A stretch of 64,000 bases of DNA from Brevibacterium sediminis. GTDB taxonomy: Bacteria; Actinomycetota; Actinomycetes; Actinomycetales; Brevibacteriaceae. Made by a program: the position numbers and the translations under genes. Shown piece by piece: positions 1-7,623 of this stretch (within the stretch, counting starts at the first letter, position 1; every line of letters starts with the position of its first letter). The stretch spans positions 124,001-188,000 of the forward strand of contig NZ_JABKDD010000006.1 in assembly GCF_013623905.1 (NCBI RefSeq), in the 5' to 3' direction. The notes below the pieces were generated by a model. It saw nothing but the letters and a program-made list of their open reading frames with translations, did not search any database and was not told the origin of the DNA.

Positions 1-1574
1 GCTCCGGCGATGTCGAAGGAGAATCCGGTGCGGATCATCTTCGTGATCGGCACGGCTCCGGTGCCGTAGACGATCGCGTTCTGCGGCGTCGAGACCGGGA
101 GCATGAAACCGAATGACGCTGCGAAGGTCGCGGCCATCGCCGGCACGAACGGATCGATGCCCGCCGCCTGGCACAGCGGGATGACGATCGGCACGATCAC
201 GGCCGCCGCTGCGGTGTTCGACGTCGTCTCCGAGATGAGGATCGCCAGCACAACAGACACTGCGGTGATGGCGAGCAGACTCGTCACGCCCAGGCCGTCG
301 GCGAATCCTGTGCCGATCGTCTCGGCCAGACCGGTGTCGGCCAGCAGGGCTCCGAAGATGATGCCGCAGCCGAAGAGGATGATCGTGCCCCAATCGATCT
401 TCGCCGCTTGTGTCCAGGTCAGCGTGGGCTCGCGACGCTTCCAGTCGACGGGAAGAATGAAGAGCAGCGAGGCGCCGATGACGGCGACGATCCCTTCGTC
501 GAGGCGGGAGTCGAGGAACTCGTAGATCGCCGAATCGGTGCCTGTGAACAGGGCCGCGAATGCCGGCAGAAGCCACAGCACCACGGTGACTCCGAAAGCG
601 AAGAGGGTGTTCTTCTCCGCACGGGACACGGGACCGAGGTCGGCGAGCTCCTTCTTCACATACTCTTCGACGCCTTCGATCTTCCGGATCTCCGGCTTGT
701 TGAGCAGGAACAGCACGACGGCGAGGATGACGAACATCGCCACGCAGATCGGCAGGGCCACAGCCATCCACTGGCCGAAGGAGATCTTCGTCCCCGTCGC
801 CTCCTCGATGAGTCCGCGTCCGATGAGGTTCGGAGGTGAACCGACTGGAGTGAGCAGCCCGCCGACGCTCGCGCCGTAGGCCAGCATGAGCAGCAGTGCC
901 GCACCGACCCGGAGCCGCAGCGGGTCGAAGTCCTTCTTCACGATGCCGCGCTCCTGCATGAGCTCGGCGATCACGGCGAGGATGCCCAACGCCGTGGGCA
1001 TGAGCATCGCCACAGTCGCCGTGTTCGACACGAAGGCGGAGAGCACACAGGTGATGAGGCCGAAGGCGAGGATCACGCGGTAGACCGACTTCCCGACACC
1101 GGGCAGTGCGAGAACGGTCAATGCCAGCCTTTGGGCGATTCCGTGGTGGAGCATCGCTTGGGCGAGGATGAACGCACCGATGAAGGTGAAGATCGTCGAA
1201 GAGCCGAAGGGCCCGACCGCATCTGCGGCCGGCACGATCCCGAGGACGACGACTGCGCCGACACCGATGAGACCGCCGATGGGGATCGGCACCGGTTCGG
1301 TGATCCAGAGGACGATGACGCCGAGGAGGATCGCCGCCAGCATGTGCTGCTGATAGCTCAGCCCCATCGGGATGAGTGCGAAGACGATCGTCACAAGCGG
1401 AGCAAGGATGAAACCCGAAGTCATCCGAGCCCGTTCGAACTTCTCCTCCCGCGGAGAGAGCTTCTGCTCGCTCAGACTTCGAAATGTCTTGCCGCCCAGC
1501 AGGGCCTCACGCACATCGGTCATCAGCCCTGACGCACCGTTGCTGCCGTATTTCTGCGAAGTACTCACCGTCAT
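1..1574 (-). CDS. DASS (SLC13) family Na+/carboxylate symporter, 3' end cut by window
   Basis: Imports anionic substrates such as di- or tricarboxylates or sulfate across the membrane with sodium (family knowledge). About 524 residues are visible. Alternating hydrophobic segments carry the two family SNT motifs (VSNTATVAM in the first half, TTSNTAAAAV in the second) and a GSPPNLIGRG loop. The ATG at 1574 is chosen because AAAGGA lies six bases upstream; the in-frame ATG at 1586 has no ribosome site. The gene is divergent from a LysR regulator and shares an operator-rich gap with it. With the dehydrogenase beyond, this suggests uptake of a hydroxydicarboxylate such as tartrate or malate (inference). 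The C-terminus lies outside the window. Confidence 0.88.
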   Translation of the reverse strand, partial: MTVSTSQKYGSNGASGLMTDVREALLGGKTFRSLSEQKLSPREEKFERARMTSGFILAPLVTIVFALIPMGLSYQQHMLAAILLGVIVLWITEPVPIPIGGLIGVGAVVVLGIVPAADAVGPFGSSTIFTFIGAFILAQAMLHHGIAQRLALTVLALPGVGKSVYRVILAFGLITCVLSAFVSNTATVAMLMPTALGILAVIAELMQERGIVKKDFDPLRLRVGAALLLMLAYGASVGGLLTPVGSPPNLIGRGLIEEATGTKISFGQWMAVALPICVAMFVILAVVLFLLNKPEIRKIEGVEEYVKKELADLGPVSRAEKNTLFAFGVTVVLWLLPAFAALFTGTDSAIYEFLDSRLDEGIVAVIGASLLFILPVDWKRREPTLTWTQAAKIDWGTIILFGCGIIFGALLADTGLAETIGTGFADGLGVTSLLAITAVSVVLAILISETTSNTAAAAVIVPIVIPLCQAAGIDPFVPAMAATFAASFGFMLPVSTPQNAIVYGTGAVPITKMIRTGFSFDIAG

Positions 1575-1619
1575 TGGTCCTTTCATCGCCGTCGTTTCAG
1601 CCTGACGGACCTGGCTCAA

Positions 1620-1664
1620 ATAGTCCAAGGCTATTTCTCGATGCAATCGATAGTCTTGACCTAT
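1620..1664. promoter_or_regulatory. Two LysR-type operators (ATAG-N7-CTAT) in the divergent promoter
   Basis: ATAG-N7-CTAT occurs at 1620-1634, extended to AAATAG/CTATTT, and again at 1650-1664, where it overlaps the LysR start codon. Both fit the T-N11-A rule for LysR binding. The centres are 30 bp apart, close to three helical turns. The second site suggests autoregulation. Confidence 0.6.
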
Positions 1665-2547
1665 GGATATTCGTCAGATCCGCCATTTCCTCGCCGTCGT
1701 CGACACCGGCAGCTTCACGAAAGCTGCGGAGTCACTCCTCGTCGCCCAGCCCTCCCTGTCGCAGACGGTCAAAGGGCTCGAGAGGGAGCTCGGCGTGACA
1801 CTCTTCCACCGGGTCGGACGTCGCATCACGCTCAGCGAAGCGGGCAGGGAACTCGAGGGACCGGCCAGGCTCGTCATCCGCGACCTCGAGACGGCGGAAG
1901 CGCACGTGCGAGGCCTACGCGGACTGAGGTCGGGTCGGATCCAGATCGCGGCGATGCCCACCCCGAGCATCGAGCCGCTGACGTCTCTGCTGTCGACTTT
2001 CACGCGTGAACACCCGCAGGTCTCGTTTGATCTCAACGGCACCTTCACCGTCGACGAGACGGTCGAAGCCGTTCGCTACGGTCGCGCCGAGATCGGATTC
2101 CTCGGCGGACGCGGCCCTCTGCTGGTCAGCGACCTTCAGGTCGTCCCATTGGCGGACCAGCCCCTCATGCTCGCCACCGGCCCGTCCATGTCCGCTTCAT
2201 TCGATGCCGAGGCGTTCACCCCGGAATCCCTCGCCGGCACACGACTCATCGTCTCCCACAGGGGCTCGCTCATGCGCGCGTACGTCGACGAGCTCATCGG
2301 GCGCGGCATCGATATCGACATCGTCGCCGAGGTGACTCACCGCAATTCGATCCTCCCCCTCGTCAGGGCCGGCATCGGCCAAGCGGTGCTGCCCGCCTCC
2401 TGGCAGAGCTTTGCCGCCGAAGGCCAGGTGCGCCTGGCCCCGATCTCCGGCGCACCGTCTCTGCACGTCTCGGCCATCGCACGTCAAGAAGGTCTGACGC
2501 CCGCGGCAGCTCGACTGCTGCAGCTGGCGATCGATCTTCAGCTATAG
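1663..2547 (+). CDS. LysR-family transcriptional regulator
   Basis: A 294-residue DNA-binding regulator of normal LysR length. The N-terminal winged helix-turn-helix (about residues 3-60) reads FLAVVDTGSFTKAAESL then QPSLSQTVKGLERELG, and a periplasmic-binding-protein-like effector domain fills the rest. It sits between the divergent DASS transporter and the co-oriented dehydrogenase. The same ATAG-N7-CTAT sequence lies before the transporter, over this gene's own start and over its stop codon, so it probably controls all three genes. The arrangement is like dmlR-dmlA of E. coli, whose effector is a C4 acid. The effector here is not known. Confidence 0.88.
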   Translation: MDIRQIRHFLAVVDTGSFTKAAESLLVAQPSLSQTVKGLERELGVTLFHRVGRRITLSEAGRELEGPARLVIRDLETAEAHVRGLRGLRSGRIQIAAMPTPSIEPLTSLLSTFTREHPQVSFDLNGTFTVDETVEAVRYGRAEIGFLGGRGPLLVSDLQVVPLADQPLMLATGPSMSASFDAEAFTPESLAGTRLIVSHRGSLMRAYVDELIGRGIDIDIVAEVTHRNSILPLVRAGIGQAVLPASWQSFAAEGQVRLAPISGAPSLHVSAIARQEGLTPAAARLLQLAIDLQL

Positions 2548-2558
2548 GCACCACCTAT
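2544..2558. promoter_or_regulatory. Third ATAG-N7-CTAT operator, before the dehydrogenase gene
   Basis: ATAG, seven bases, CTAT, the same arms and spacing as the two sites upstream of the LysR gene. It overlaps the LysR stop codon (TAG at 2545-2547) and lies about 127 bp before the dehydrogenase start, in the right place to control that gene. Confidence 0.55.
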
Positions 2559-2684
2559 CTGAATCATCACAATCCGATCTTGGACTTATCAACGGATCGA
2601 GTGCTCAATGGAATCAGAGCGATATTCCCGGACGCCGCAGGCGCCACGAGTTCTCCACTCCCTTCGACCAAGGACGAAAGAATC

Positions 2685-3794
2685 ATGACCCAACCACAGA
2701 CCTTCTCGATCGCCTCCATCCCCGGCGACGGCATCGGCGGCGAGGTCGTCGCCGCCGGACTGCGCGTGCTCGACACCATCGCCAAACAGTCCGAAGGGAC
2801 AGTCGAGTTCGAGGTCACCGAGTATCCCTGGAGCTCGGAGTACTACCTGAAGAACGGCCGGTACATCCCCGAAGGCGGACTCGAGGAACTCGAGAAGCAC
2901 GACGCCATCTACTTCGGTGCGGTCGGTTCGGCCGACGTCCCTGACCACACCAGCCTGTGGGGGCTGCGTCTGGCGATCACACAGCCCTTCGACCAGTGGG
3001 CGAACATCCGCCCCGTCACTTTCCTGCCCGGCGTCGAGTCCCCGCTGCGGAAGGCCGACGATACCGAGCTCGACTGGATCGTCGTCAGGGAGAACAGCGA
3101 AGGTGAGTACGCAGGGATGGGCGGCCGCAACCTCAGCGGACGCGGCCCCGGCAACGAGGTGGCGCTGCAGACCAGCCTGCACACGGAGAAGGGATGCGAA
3201 CGAATCATCCGCTTCGCGTTCGATATCGCGCGCACTCGGGACGTGAAGAAGGTGTCCAGCGTGACGAAGTCGAACGCTCAGCAGTACGGAATGGTGCTGT
3301 GGGACGAAGTGTTCGTCCGTGTCGCCCAGGACTACCCCGATGTCGAGACCGAGAGCGTCCTCGTCGACGCGATGAGCGCGAAATTCGTCCTGTACCCGGA
3401 GCAGCTGTCCGTTGTCGTCGCATCCAACCTGCACGCTGACATCCTCTCGGATCTCGGCTCGGCGTTGGCCGGCAGCCTCGGCCTCGCAGCGAGCGCGAAC
3501 CTCAACCCCGAGCGACGCTTCCCCTCGATGTTCGAACCTGTGCACGGCTCCGCCCCGGACATCGCCGGACAGGGAATTTCGAACCCGATCGGAGCGATCT
3601 CGTCGGCCGCACTCATGCTCGACCAGTTCGGACTGACAGCAGAGGCCGACCGCGTCCGCCGGGCCATCGAGAATGCCACCAGAGCCGGGATCCTGCCACG
3701 AGACTTGGGCGGCGAGTCGAATACCGTCGAGATGACCGAGGCGATCGTCGCTCAGCTCGAAGCCATCCACGCCGAGGATCTCGCAGCCGTCTGA
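2685..3794 (+). CDS. Tartrate / D-malate dehydrogenase family enzyme (beta-decarboxylating, NAD+)
   Basis: Member of the isocitrate/isopropylmalate dehydrogenase superfamily, in the branch that oxidises and decarboxylates tartrate or D-malate with NAD+ and Mn2+. The 369 residues match the family length. Visible motifs are IPGDGIGGEV near the N-terminus, VDAMSAKFVL, the metal and substrate region NLHADILSDLGSALAGS, and FEPVHGSAPDIAG near the C-terminus. Translation is placed at the ATG at 2685, behind AAGGACGAAAG; a longer reading frame starting at 2580 lacks a ribosome site. The neighbouring LysR gene and carboxylate symporter support a role in C4 hydroxyacid breakdown. Sequence alone cannot separate tartrate from D-malate or 3-isopropylmalate specificity. 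Confidence 0.85.
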   Translation: MTQPQTFSIASIPGDGIGGEVVAAGLRVLDTIAKQSEGTVEFEVTEYPWSSEYYLKNGRYIPEGGLEELEKHDAIYFGAVGSADVPDHTSLWGLRLAITQPFDQWANIRPVTFLPGVESPLRKADDTELDWIVVRENSEGEYAGMGGRNLSGRGPGNEVALQTSLHTEKGCERIIRFAFDIARTRDVKKVSSVTKSNAQQYGMVLWDEVFVRVAQDYPDVETESVLVDAMSAKFVLYPEQLSVVVASNLHADILSDLGSALAGSLGLAASANLNPERRFPSMFEPVHGSAPDIAGQGISNPIGAISSAALMLDQFGLTAEADRVRRAIENATRAGILPRDLGGESNTVEMTEAIVAQLEAIHAEDLAAV

Positions 3795-3824
3795 GCAGCG
3801 CCCGGCAGAGACCCGAATCCCACC

Positions 3825-3875
3825 GAGGCGGCCCTCCCTTCACCGGTCACCGACCCACACGGGGAGGGCCGCCTC
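3825..3875. terminator. Bidirectional terminator between convergent genes
   Basis: A perfect 14-bp stem, GAGGCGGCCCTCCC (3825-3838) with GGGAGGGCCGCCTC (3862-3875), and a 23-nt loop. It includes most of the stop codon of the minus-strand CDF gene and lies 30 bp after the dehydrogenase stop. Confidence 0.8.
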
Positions 3876-4782
3876 AGTCGTGGGTGTGAGTCTCCTCGGC
3901 GGCGTCCTTCGCCCGATCGAACTGGAACGTCGAGTGTTCGATCGCGATCTTGTGGTGCTCCGTCAGGCATTCCTGCAGAGCCTTGAGGATGCGCGGAGCA
4001 TGCCCGTCATAGAAGCATTCATCGGCGAGAACGACATGAGCGGTGAGCACCGGCAGGTTCGAGTCGATGCGGGTGATGTGGAGGTCGTGGACTTCCTGCA
4101 CGTGTTCGACTGACTCGAGATGCTCGCGGACCTTGTCAAGGTCGAGTTCCTTCGGCGCCTCTTCGAGCAGGATCGATCCGGTCTCGCGCAGGATGGCGAA
4201 CGCCCTGGGGACGATGAGCGCCGCGATGACCAGAGCAGCCACGGCGTCGGCCCGGTCCCAGCCGAAGAGCCAGATCGCCAGGGCTGCGAAGATCACGGCC
4301 ACCGAGCCGAGCGCATCGGCGATGACCTCGAGGAATGCGGCCTTGAGATTGAGGGAGTCTTCCTTCGAGGAGCTGAGGATGACGATGGAGACGAGGTTGC
4401 CCACGAGGCCGATGGCACCGAAGAGCAGCAGGCCCGGTCCGGGCACCTCCGGCGGGACAAAGAACCGCTGGATGCCTTCGATGAGGCTGTAGACGCCGAG
4501 CCCCAACAGCAGAGTCGCCTGAGCGCCGGCGGCGAGCACTTCCGCCCGGCGGAACCCCCAGGTCTTCTGTCCGCCCGTCGGTTTGCTGATCAAGCTCGCT
4601 GCGAAGAGCGCGATGCCGATGCCGATGAGATCGACGGCGTTGTGGCCGGTGTCGATGAGCAGCGCAAGACTGCCCGTGACCACCGAACCGATGAGCTGAA
4701 ACACGAAGATCGTCGCGACGATGCCGAAGACGATCCGCAGCTGCCGCCGCGAACCTGAACCATGCGCATGATCGTGAGCCAT
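3874..4782 (-). CDS. Cation diffusion facilitator (Zn/Co/Cd efflux, CzcD-like)
   Basis: A proton-coupled exporter of Zn2+ or similar divalent metals in the cytoplasmic membrane. The 302 residues show six membrane segments. Metal-binding motifs are SLALLIDTGHNAVD in segment 2 and EVIADALGS in segment 5, supplying the usual His/Asp and Asp set. His-rich ends (MAHDHAHG at the start, THTHD at the end) are typical of zinc-handling members. A cytoplasmic C-terminal domain (about residues 205-290) follows. The start has a clear GAGGAGG ribosome site. An A+T-rich inverted repeat just upstream may be the operator for a metal sensor; no sensor gene is adjacent. It converges with the dehydrogenase gene. 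Confidence 0.9.
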   Translation of the reverse strand: MAHDHAHGSGSRRQLRIVFGIVATIFVFQLIGSVVTGSLALLIDTGHNAVDLIGIGIALFAASLISKPTGGQKTWGFRRAEVLAAGAQATLLLGLGVYSLIEGIQRFFVPPEVPGPGLLLFGAIGLVGNLVSIVILSSSKEDSLNLKAAFLEVIADALGSVAVIFAALAIWLFGWDRADAVAALVIAALIVPRAFAILRETGSILLEEAPKELDLDKVREHLESVEHVQEVHDLHITRIDSNLPVLTAHVVLADECFYDGHAPRILKALQECLTEHHKIAIEHSTFQFDRAKDAAEETHTHD

Positions 4783-4812
4783 TGATACCTCCTCGACTCA
4801 ACACATTAACAT

Positions 4813-4832
4813 ATGCACATTTGTTTATGCAT
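4813..4832. promoter_or_regulatory. Candidate metal-sensor operator upstream of the CDF gene
   Basis: Inverted repeat ATGCA-N10-TGCAT in a markedly A+T-rich patch, 30-50 bp upstream of the CDF start codon. ArsR/SmtB-type sensors (CzrA, SmtB) bind A+T-rich repeats of this kind. The assignment rests on position and symmetry only. Confidence 0.4.
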
Positions 4833-4853
4833 CTGACGAACCCCACGAAAGAA

Positions 4854-4883
4854 GCGGCCGACGAGGATGTCCTCGGCGGCCGC
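4854..4883 (-). terminator. Terminator of the flotillin-like gene
   Basis: GCGGCCGACGAGGA (4854-4867) pairs with TCCTCGGCGGCCGC (4870-4883), 13 of 14 positions, around a two-base turn. On the minus strand it is followed by a T-rich TTCTTTCG run, as expected for intrinsic termination. A second small hairpin (GCCCC/GGGGC, 4902-4917) lies closer to the gene. Confidence 0.75.
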
Positions 4884-4922
4884 TGCCTGCACGATGTGGG
4901 CGCCCCTCACCTGGGGCCGCGG

Positions 4923-6728
4923 TCAGCCCTGGGAGCCCTTGCCGTCGTCGTCCTGACCGTCGCCCGGCTCATCGCCGTCGGGCGAGGCGCTGCCGTCGCC
5001 CGAGTTCGAAGCCGAACCCGGACCCGCCCCCGAGCCGGCCCCGGACGCGCCTGTACCGCTCTCGTCGAGGCGACGCTTCGCCTCGTCGATATAGGCCTGC
5101 ACATCGAAGCCTGTAGCCTTCTTCACCTCGTCTCCGATCCGGTCGAGGTCGACGCCGCTGTCATCGAGGAAGGCCTTCGGGTCGAATCCTGTGCCTGTCG
5201 ATCGCGGACCGGCAGCCGCGCCGTCTGCGACGACCCCGTCGACGATCTCGTCCGAGGCGCGGTCCGCCCCAGATGAACCATCGGGAGCAGTCCCGCCAGA
5301 ACCACCGGCCCCGCCGTTTCCACCGGCCCCGCCGTTTCCACCGGGCTCGCCCGAACCATCACCACTCGAGCCGGCTCCGCCGGAGCCCTTCGCCTTGGCG
5401 ACGAGGTCGGTGAGGTCGACACCGGTCGTTCCGCGCACGACCTCGAGGACCTGCGAGAGGTTGTTCGACACGGAGTTCGCGAGCTTCGACTCGCCATCGG
5501 TGGACACGATGGAGAGGTCCTTGATGTTCGCATACGGCGCCACGAGCTCCCCGGCGACCGAGGGCAGCACCTCGAGCACCTTCGACAGCACGGCCGCGTC
5601 GTTGAACTGCTTGTAGGCCTCGGCCTGTGCACGCAGCGCCTCGGCTTCGGCTTCACCGCGGGCACGAATCGCATCGGCCTCGGCTTCACCTTCGAGGCGG
5701 ATGGCCTCGGCGTCCTTCGAGCGACGGTGGAGCTCGGCGGCGGCCTCGGCCCGGCCCTGCGCCTCGATCTCATAGGCACGGGCATCGGCCGCGGCCTGCT
5801 GCCGGTAGCGTTCGGCGTCGGCCGGTCGGCGCACCTCGGCGTCGAGCTGTTCGGCACGCAGCTCCGCAGCTTCCTTCGCCACGATCCGGTCTTTCTCGAG
5901 CAGCTTCTGCTTCTCGGCTGCCGCGGCCAACGGGCCGGCGTTGTCGGCCGTGGCCTGTCGCTGATCGGCCTCTTCCTTCAGCGCGGCCCGGCGCAGTGCC
6001 AGCTGCTGCTGCTGTTCGGCGATCGCCTGATCGGTGAGCGCCTGCTGCTTCTGGGTCTCCTCGTTCTGCTGCGCCTGTTCGACGGCCGAAGCACGGCCGG
6101 CGTTCGCCTCGGCGATGGCTGCGTTCTTCGCCACTTCGGCGGCCTGCGGACGACCCCAGTCGCGCAGATAGCTGCCTTCGTCTTCGACGGCAGAGATCTG
6201 GAAGGTGTCGATGATGAGGCCCTGATTGTTCATCGAGTGCGCGGACTCTTCCTGCACCTGCGCGGCGAAGGAAGCGCGGTCCTGGATGATCTGCTCGACG
6301 GTGAGCGTGCCGACCACTGCGCGCAGGGTGCCGGAGAGGATCTCCTTCGAGTAGTGGTCGATCTGGTCCTGCTGATCGAGGAAACGCTGTGCGGCCTTGC
6401 GCACATCGTCTTCGGTGCCGCCGACCTTGACCTGGGCGACACCGCGCAGACGCAGGGCGATGCCGTTGATGGAGATGCCGTCGATCTCGACGGAGATCTG
6501 CCGCGAGGACAGCGAAAGGATGAACGCCTTCTGCACGATCGGGTAGACGACCGAGCGGCCCCCGATGACGATGCGCCCGGTTCCCGACGCGCCCGAGGCG
6601 TTCCGGCCGGTGATGATGAGCGCCTCGGACGGTGAAGCGATCTTGTAGGAGCGCAGGATCACGAACAGGGCGATCAGAATGATGAGGACGAGGACGCCGA
6701 TTCCTCCGGCGCCTAAGAGCAGGTCCAT
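4923..6728 (-). CDS. Flotillin-like SPFH/band 7 membrane scaffold protein
   Basis: Flotillins form large membrane-associated oligomers that organise lipid domains. This 601-residue protein has one N-terminal membrane segment (about residues 5-28), an SPFH domain (to about 200), and a long Ala/Glu/Gln/Arg-rich coiled coil with EAEA-type repeats (about 205-375). The C-terminus is unusual: roughly 150 residues rich in Gly, Ser, Asp and Pro, including GGNGG repeats encoded by 15-bp tandem repeats near 5310-5345. I chose the ATG at 6728; the earlier ATG at 6743 has no ribosome site, while AAAGG precedes 6728. No NfeD-type partner gene is adjacent, although one often accompanies flotillins. Confidence 0.85.
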   Translation of the reverse strand: MDLLLGAGGIGVLVLIILIALFVILRSYKIASPSEALIITGRNASGASGTGRIVIGGRSVVYPIVQKAFILSLSSRQISVEIDGISINGIALRLRGVAQVKVGGTEDDVRKAAQRFLDQQDQIDHYSKEILSGTLRAVVGTLTVEQIIQDRASFAAQVQEESAHSMNNQGLIIDTFQISAVEDEGSYLRDWGRPQAAEVAKNAAIAEANAGRASAVEQAQQNEETQKQQALTDQAIAEQQQQLALRRAALKEEADQRQATADNAGPLAAAAEKQKLLEKDRIVAKEAAELRAEQLDAEVRRPADAERYRQQAAADARAYEIEAQGRAEAAAELHRRSKDAEAIRLEGEAEADAIRARGEAEAEALRAQAEAYKQFNDAAVLSKVLEVLPSVAGELVAPYANIKDLSIVSTDGESKLANSVSNNLSQVLEVVRGTTGVDLTDLVAKAKGSGGAGSSGDGSGEPGGNGGAGGNGGAGGSGGTAPDGSSGADRASDEIVDGVVADGAAAGPRSTGTGFDPKAFLDDSGVDLDRIGDEVKKATGFDVQAYIDEAKRRLDESGTGASGAGSGAGPGSASNSGDGSASPDGDEPGDGQDDDGKGSQG

Positions 6729-6924
6729 CAGTGGGCCTTTCATCGCGGTGGGGTGTGCCGACCGGCCGATCGCCGGCCGATCCCCTCCATCCTATGCGAG
6801 CGCTCTGACACGCGACAGGGCAGAAACCCCCACGCGACAGGGCAGAATCTCGCCGAGGCGGCCGTCCCGACCGTCAACCGTGCGGTGGAAGTCCGCCCTC
6901 ACCTCGCCGCGGCAGTGATCAGGT

Positions 6925-7386
6925 TCACTTGCCCCAATCGCCGGGAGGGCCTGCCAGGAGCAGCCCCGAGAAGACGAGGATGACGAAGACGATGCCCAGC
7001 CCGATGGCCAGCCAGGGCGAACGGATGCACCACGAGGTGAGCTTCTCGAACCAGGTCTGCGGGGTGCGGCCGTTGCGGCCCAGACCCCAGTCGCCTTCGA
7101 GAGATCCGGTCTTCTCGACGGAACGCTCGAAGGGAATCGTGGCGTAGGGAATGATCGCCGATCCGAGACCCGTGGCGATGCGACGCTTGCTCCACTGCTG
7201 CGAGGTGCCGACGCCGATGACGGCGATGACGAAGCAGATGAAGATGAAGCCGTGGATGCCTCCGCCGATCCGCACCCCCACCTCGGTGGTGTGGGTGACG
7301 TATTTGAGGAACATGCCGATGAGCAGCAGAGTCCAGGTGACGGTCTCGGCGATGGCGAAGAAGGTGAAGAAGCGTTTGGGAGTCAC
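6925..7386 (-). CDS. DUF3817 integral membrane protein
   Basis: A 153-residue protein with four predicted membrane segments. Residues 1-95 (starting KRFFTFFAIAETVTWTLLL and including the GGGIHGFIF segment) resemble the actinobacterial DUF3817 family, often found beside GuaA or transporters, with no known function. After that domain comes a soluble stretch with WGLGRNG, and a final membrane helix ends in GPPGDWGK. It stands alone between the flotillin-like gene and the M28 peptidase, in the same direction as both but separated by gaps, so no operon is evident. Confidence 0.7.
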   Translation of the reverse strand: MTPKRFFTFFAIAETVTWTLLLIGMFLKYVTHTTEVGVRIGGGIHGFIFICFVIAVIGVGTSQQWSKRRIATGLGSAIIPYATIPFERSVEKTGSLEGDWGLGRNGRTPQTWFEKLTSWCIRSPWLAIGLGIVFVILVFSGLLLAGPPGDWGK

Positions 7387-7536
7387 AGAAGACCATTGTG
7401 CCCGGACAAGGTGAACGCCCCCTGAGGAGCGCCGCCAGGTGAGTCGCTCGATCTCAGATCTGGTTCAGGGCAGACTCAGCTGCGTCATCGGCGCCGGATT
7501 CGAACCGCGGCCATCGTCATCATCGCGGACGAGAAC

Positions 7537-7586
7537 GGCCCGACGCGGGCCGGCGACCGTCTCCAGTCACCGGCCCACGTCGGGCC
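7537..7586 (-). terminator. Terminator of the M28 peptidase gene
   Basis: A 17-bp stem, GGCCCGACGCGGGCCGG (7537-7553) against CCGGCCCACGTCGGGCC (7570-7586), with one G-U type mismatch and a 16-nt loop. It begins 38 bp after the peptidase stop codon. No clear T-run follows. Confidence 0.7.
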
Positions 7587-7623
7587 GTCCGTGCCGTTCA
7601 GGGCACGTTGTCTCGGATGCCGC

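Noticed and set aside
7496..7510. Complement of the T-arm word GGTTCGAATCC, suggesting a tRNA on the minus strand
   Set aside because: The T-stem does not pair properly, no 7-bp acceptor partner lies at the right distance, and no CCA-like end is present.
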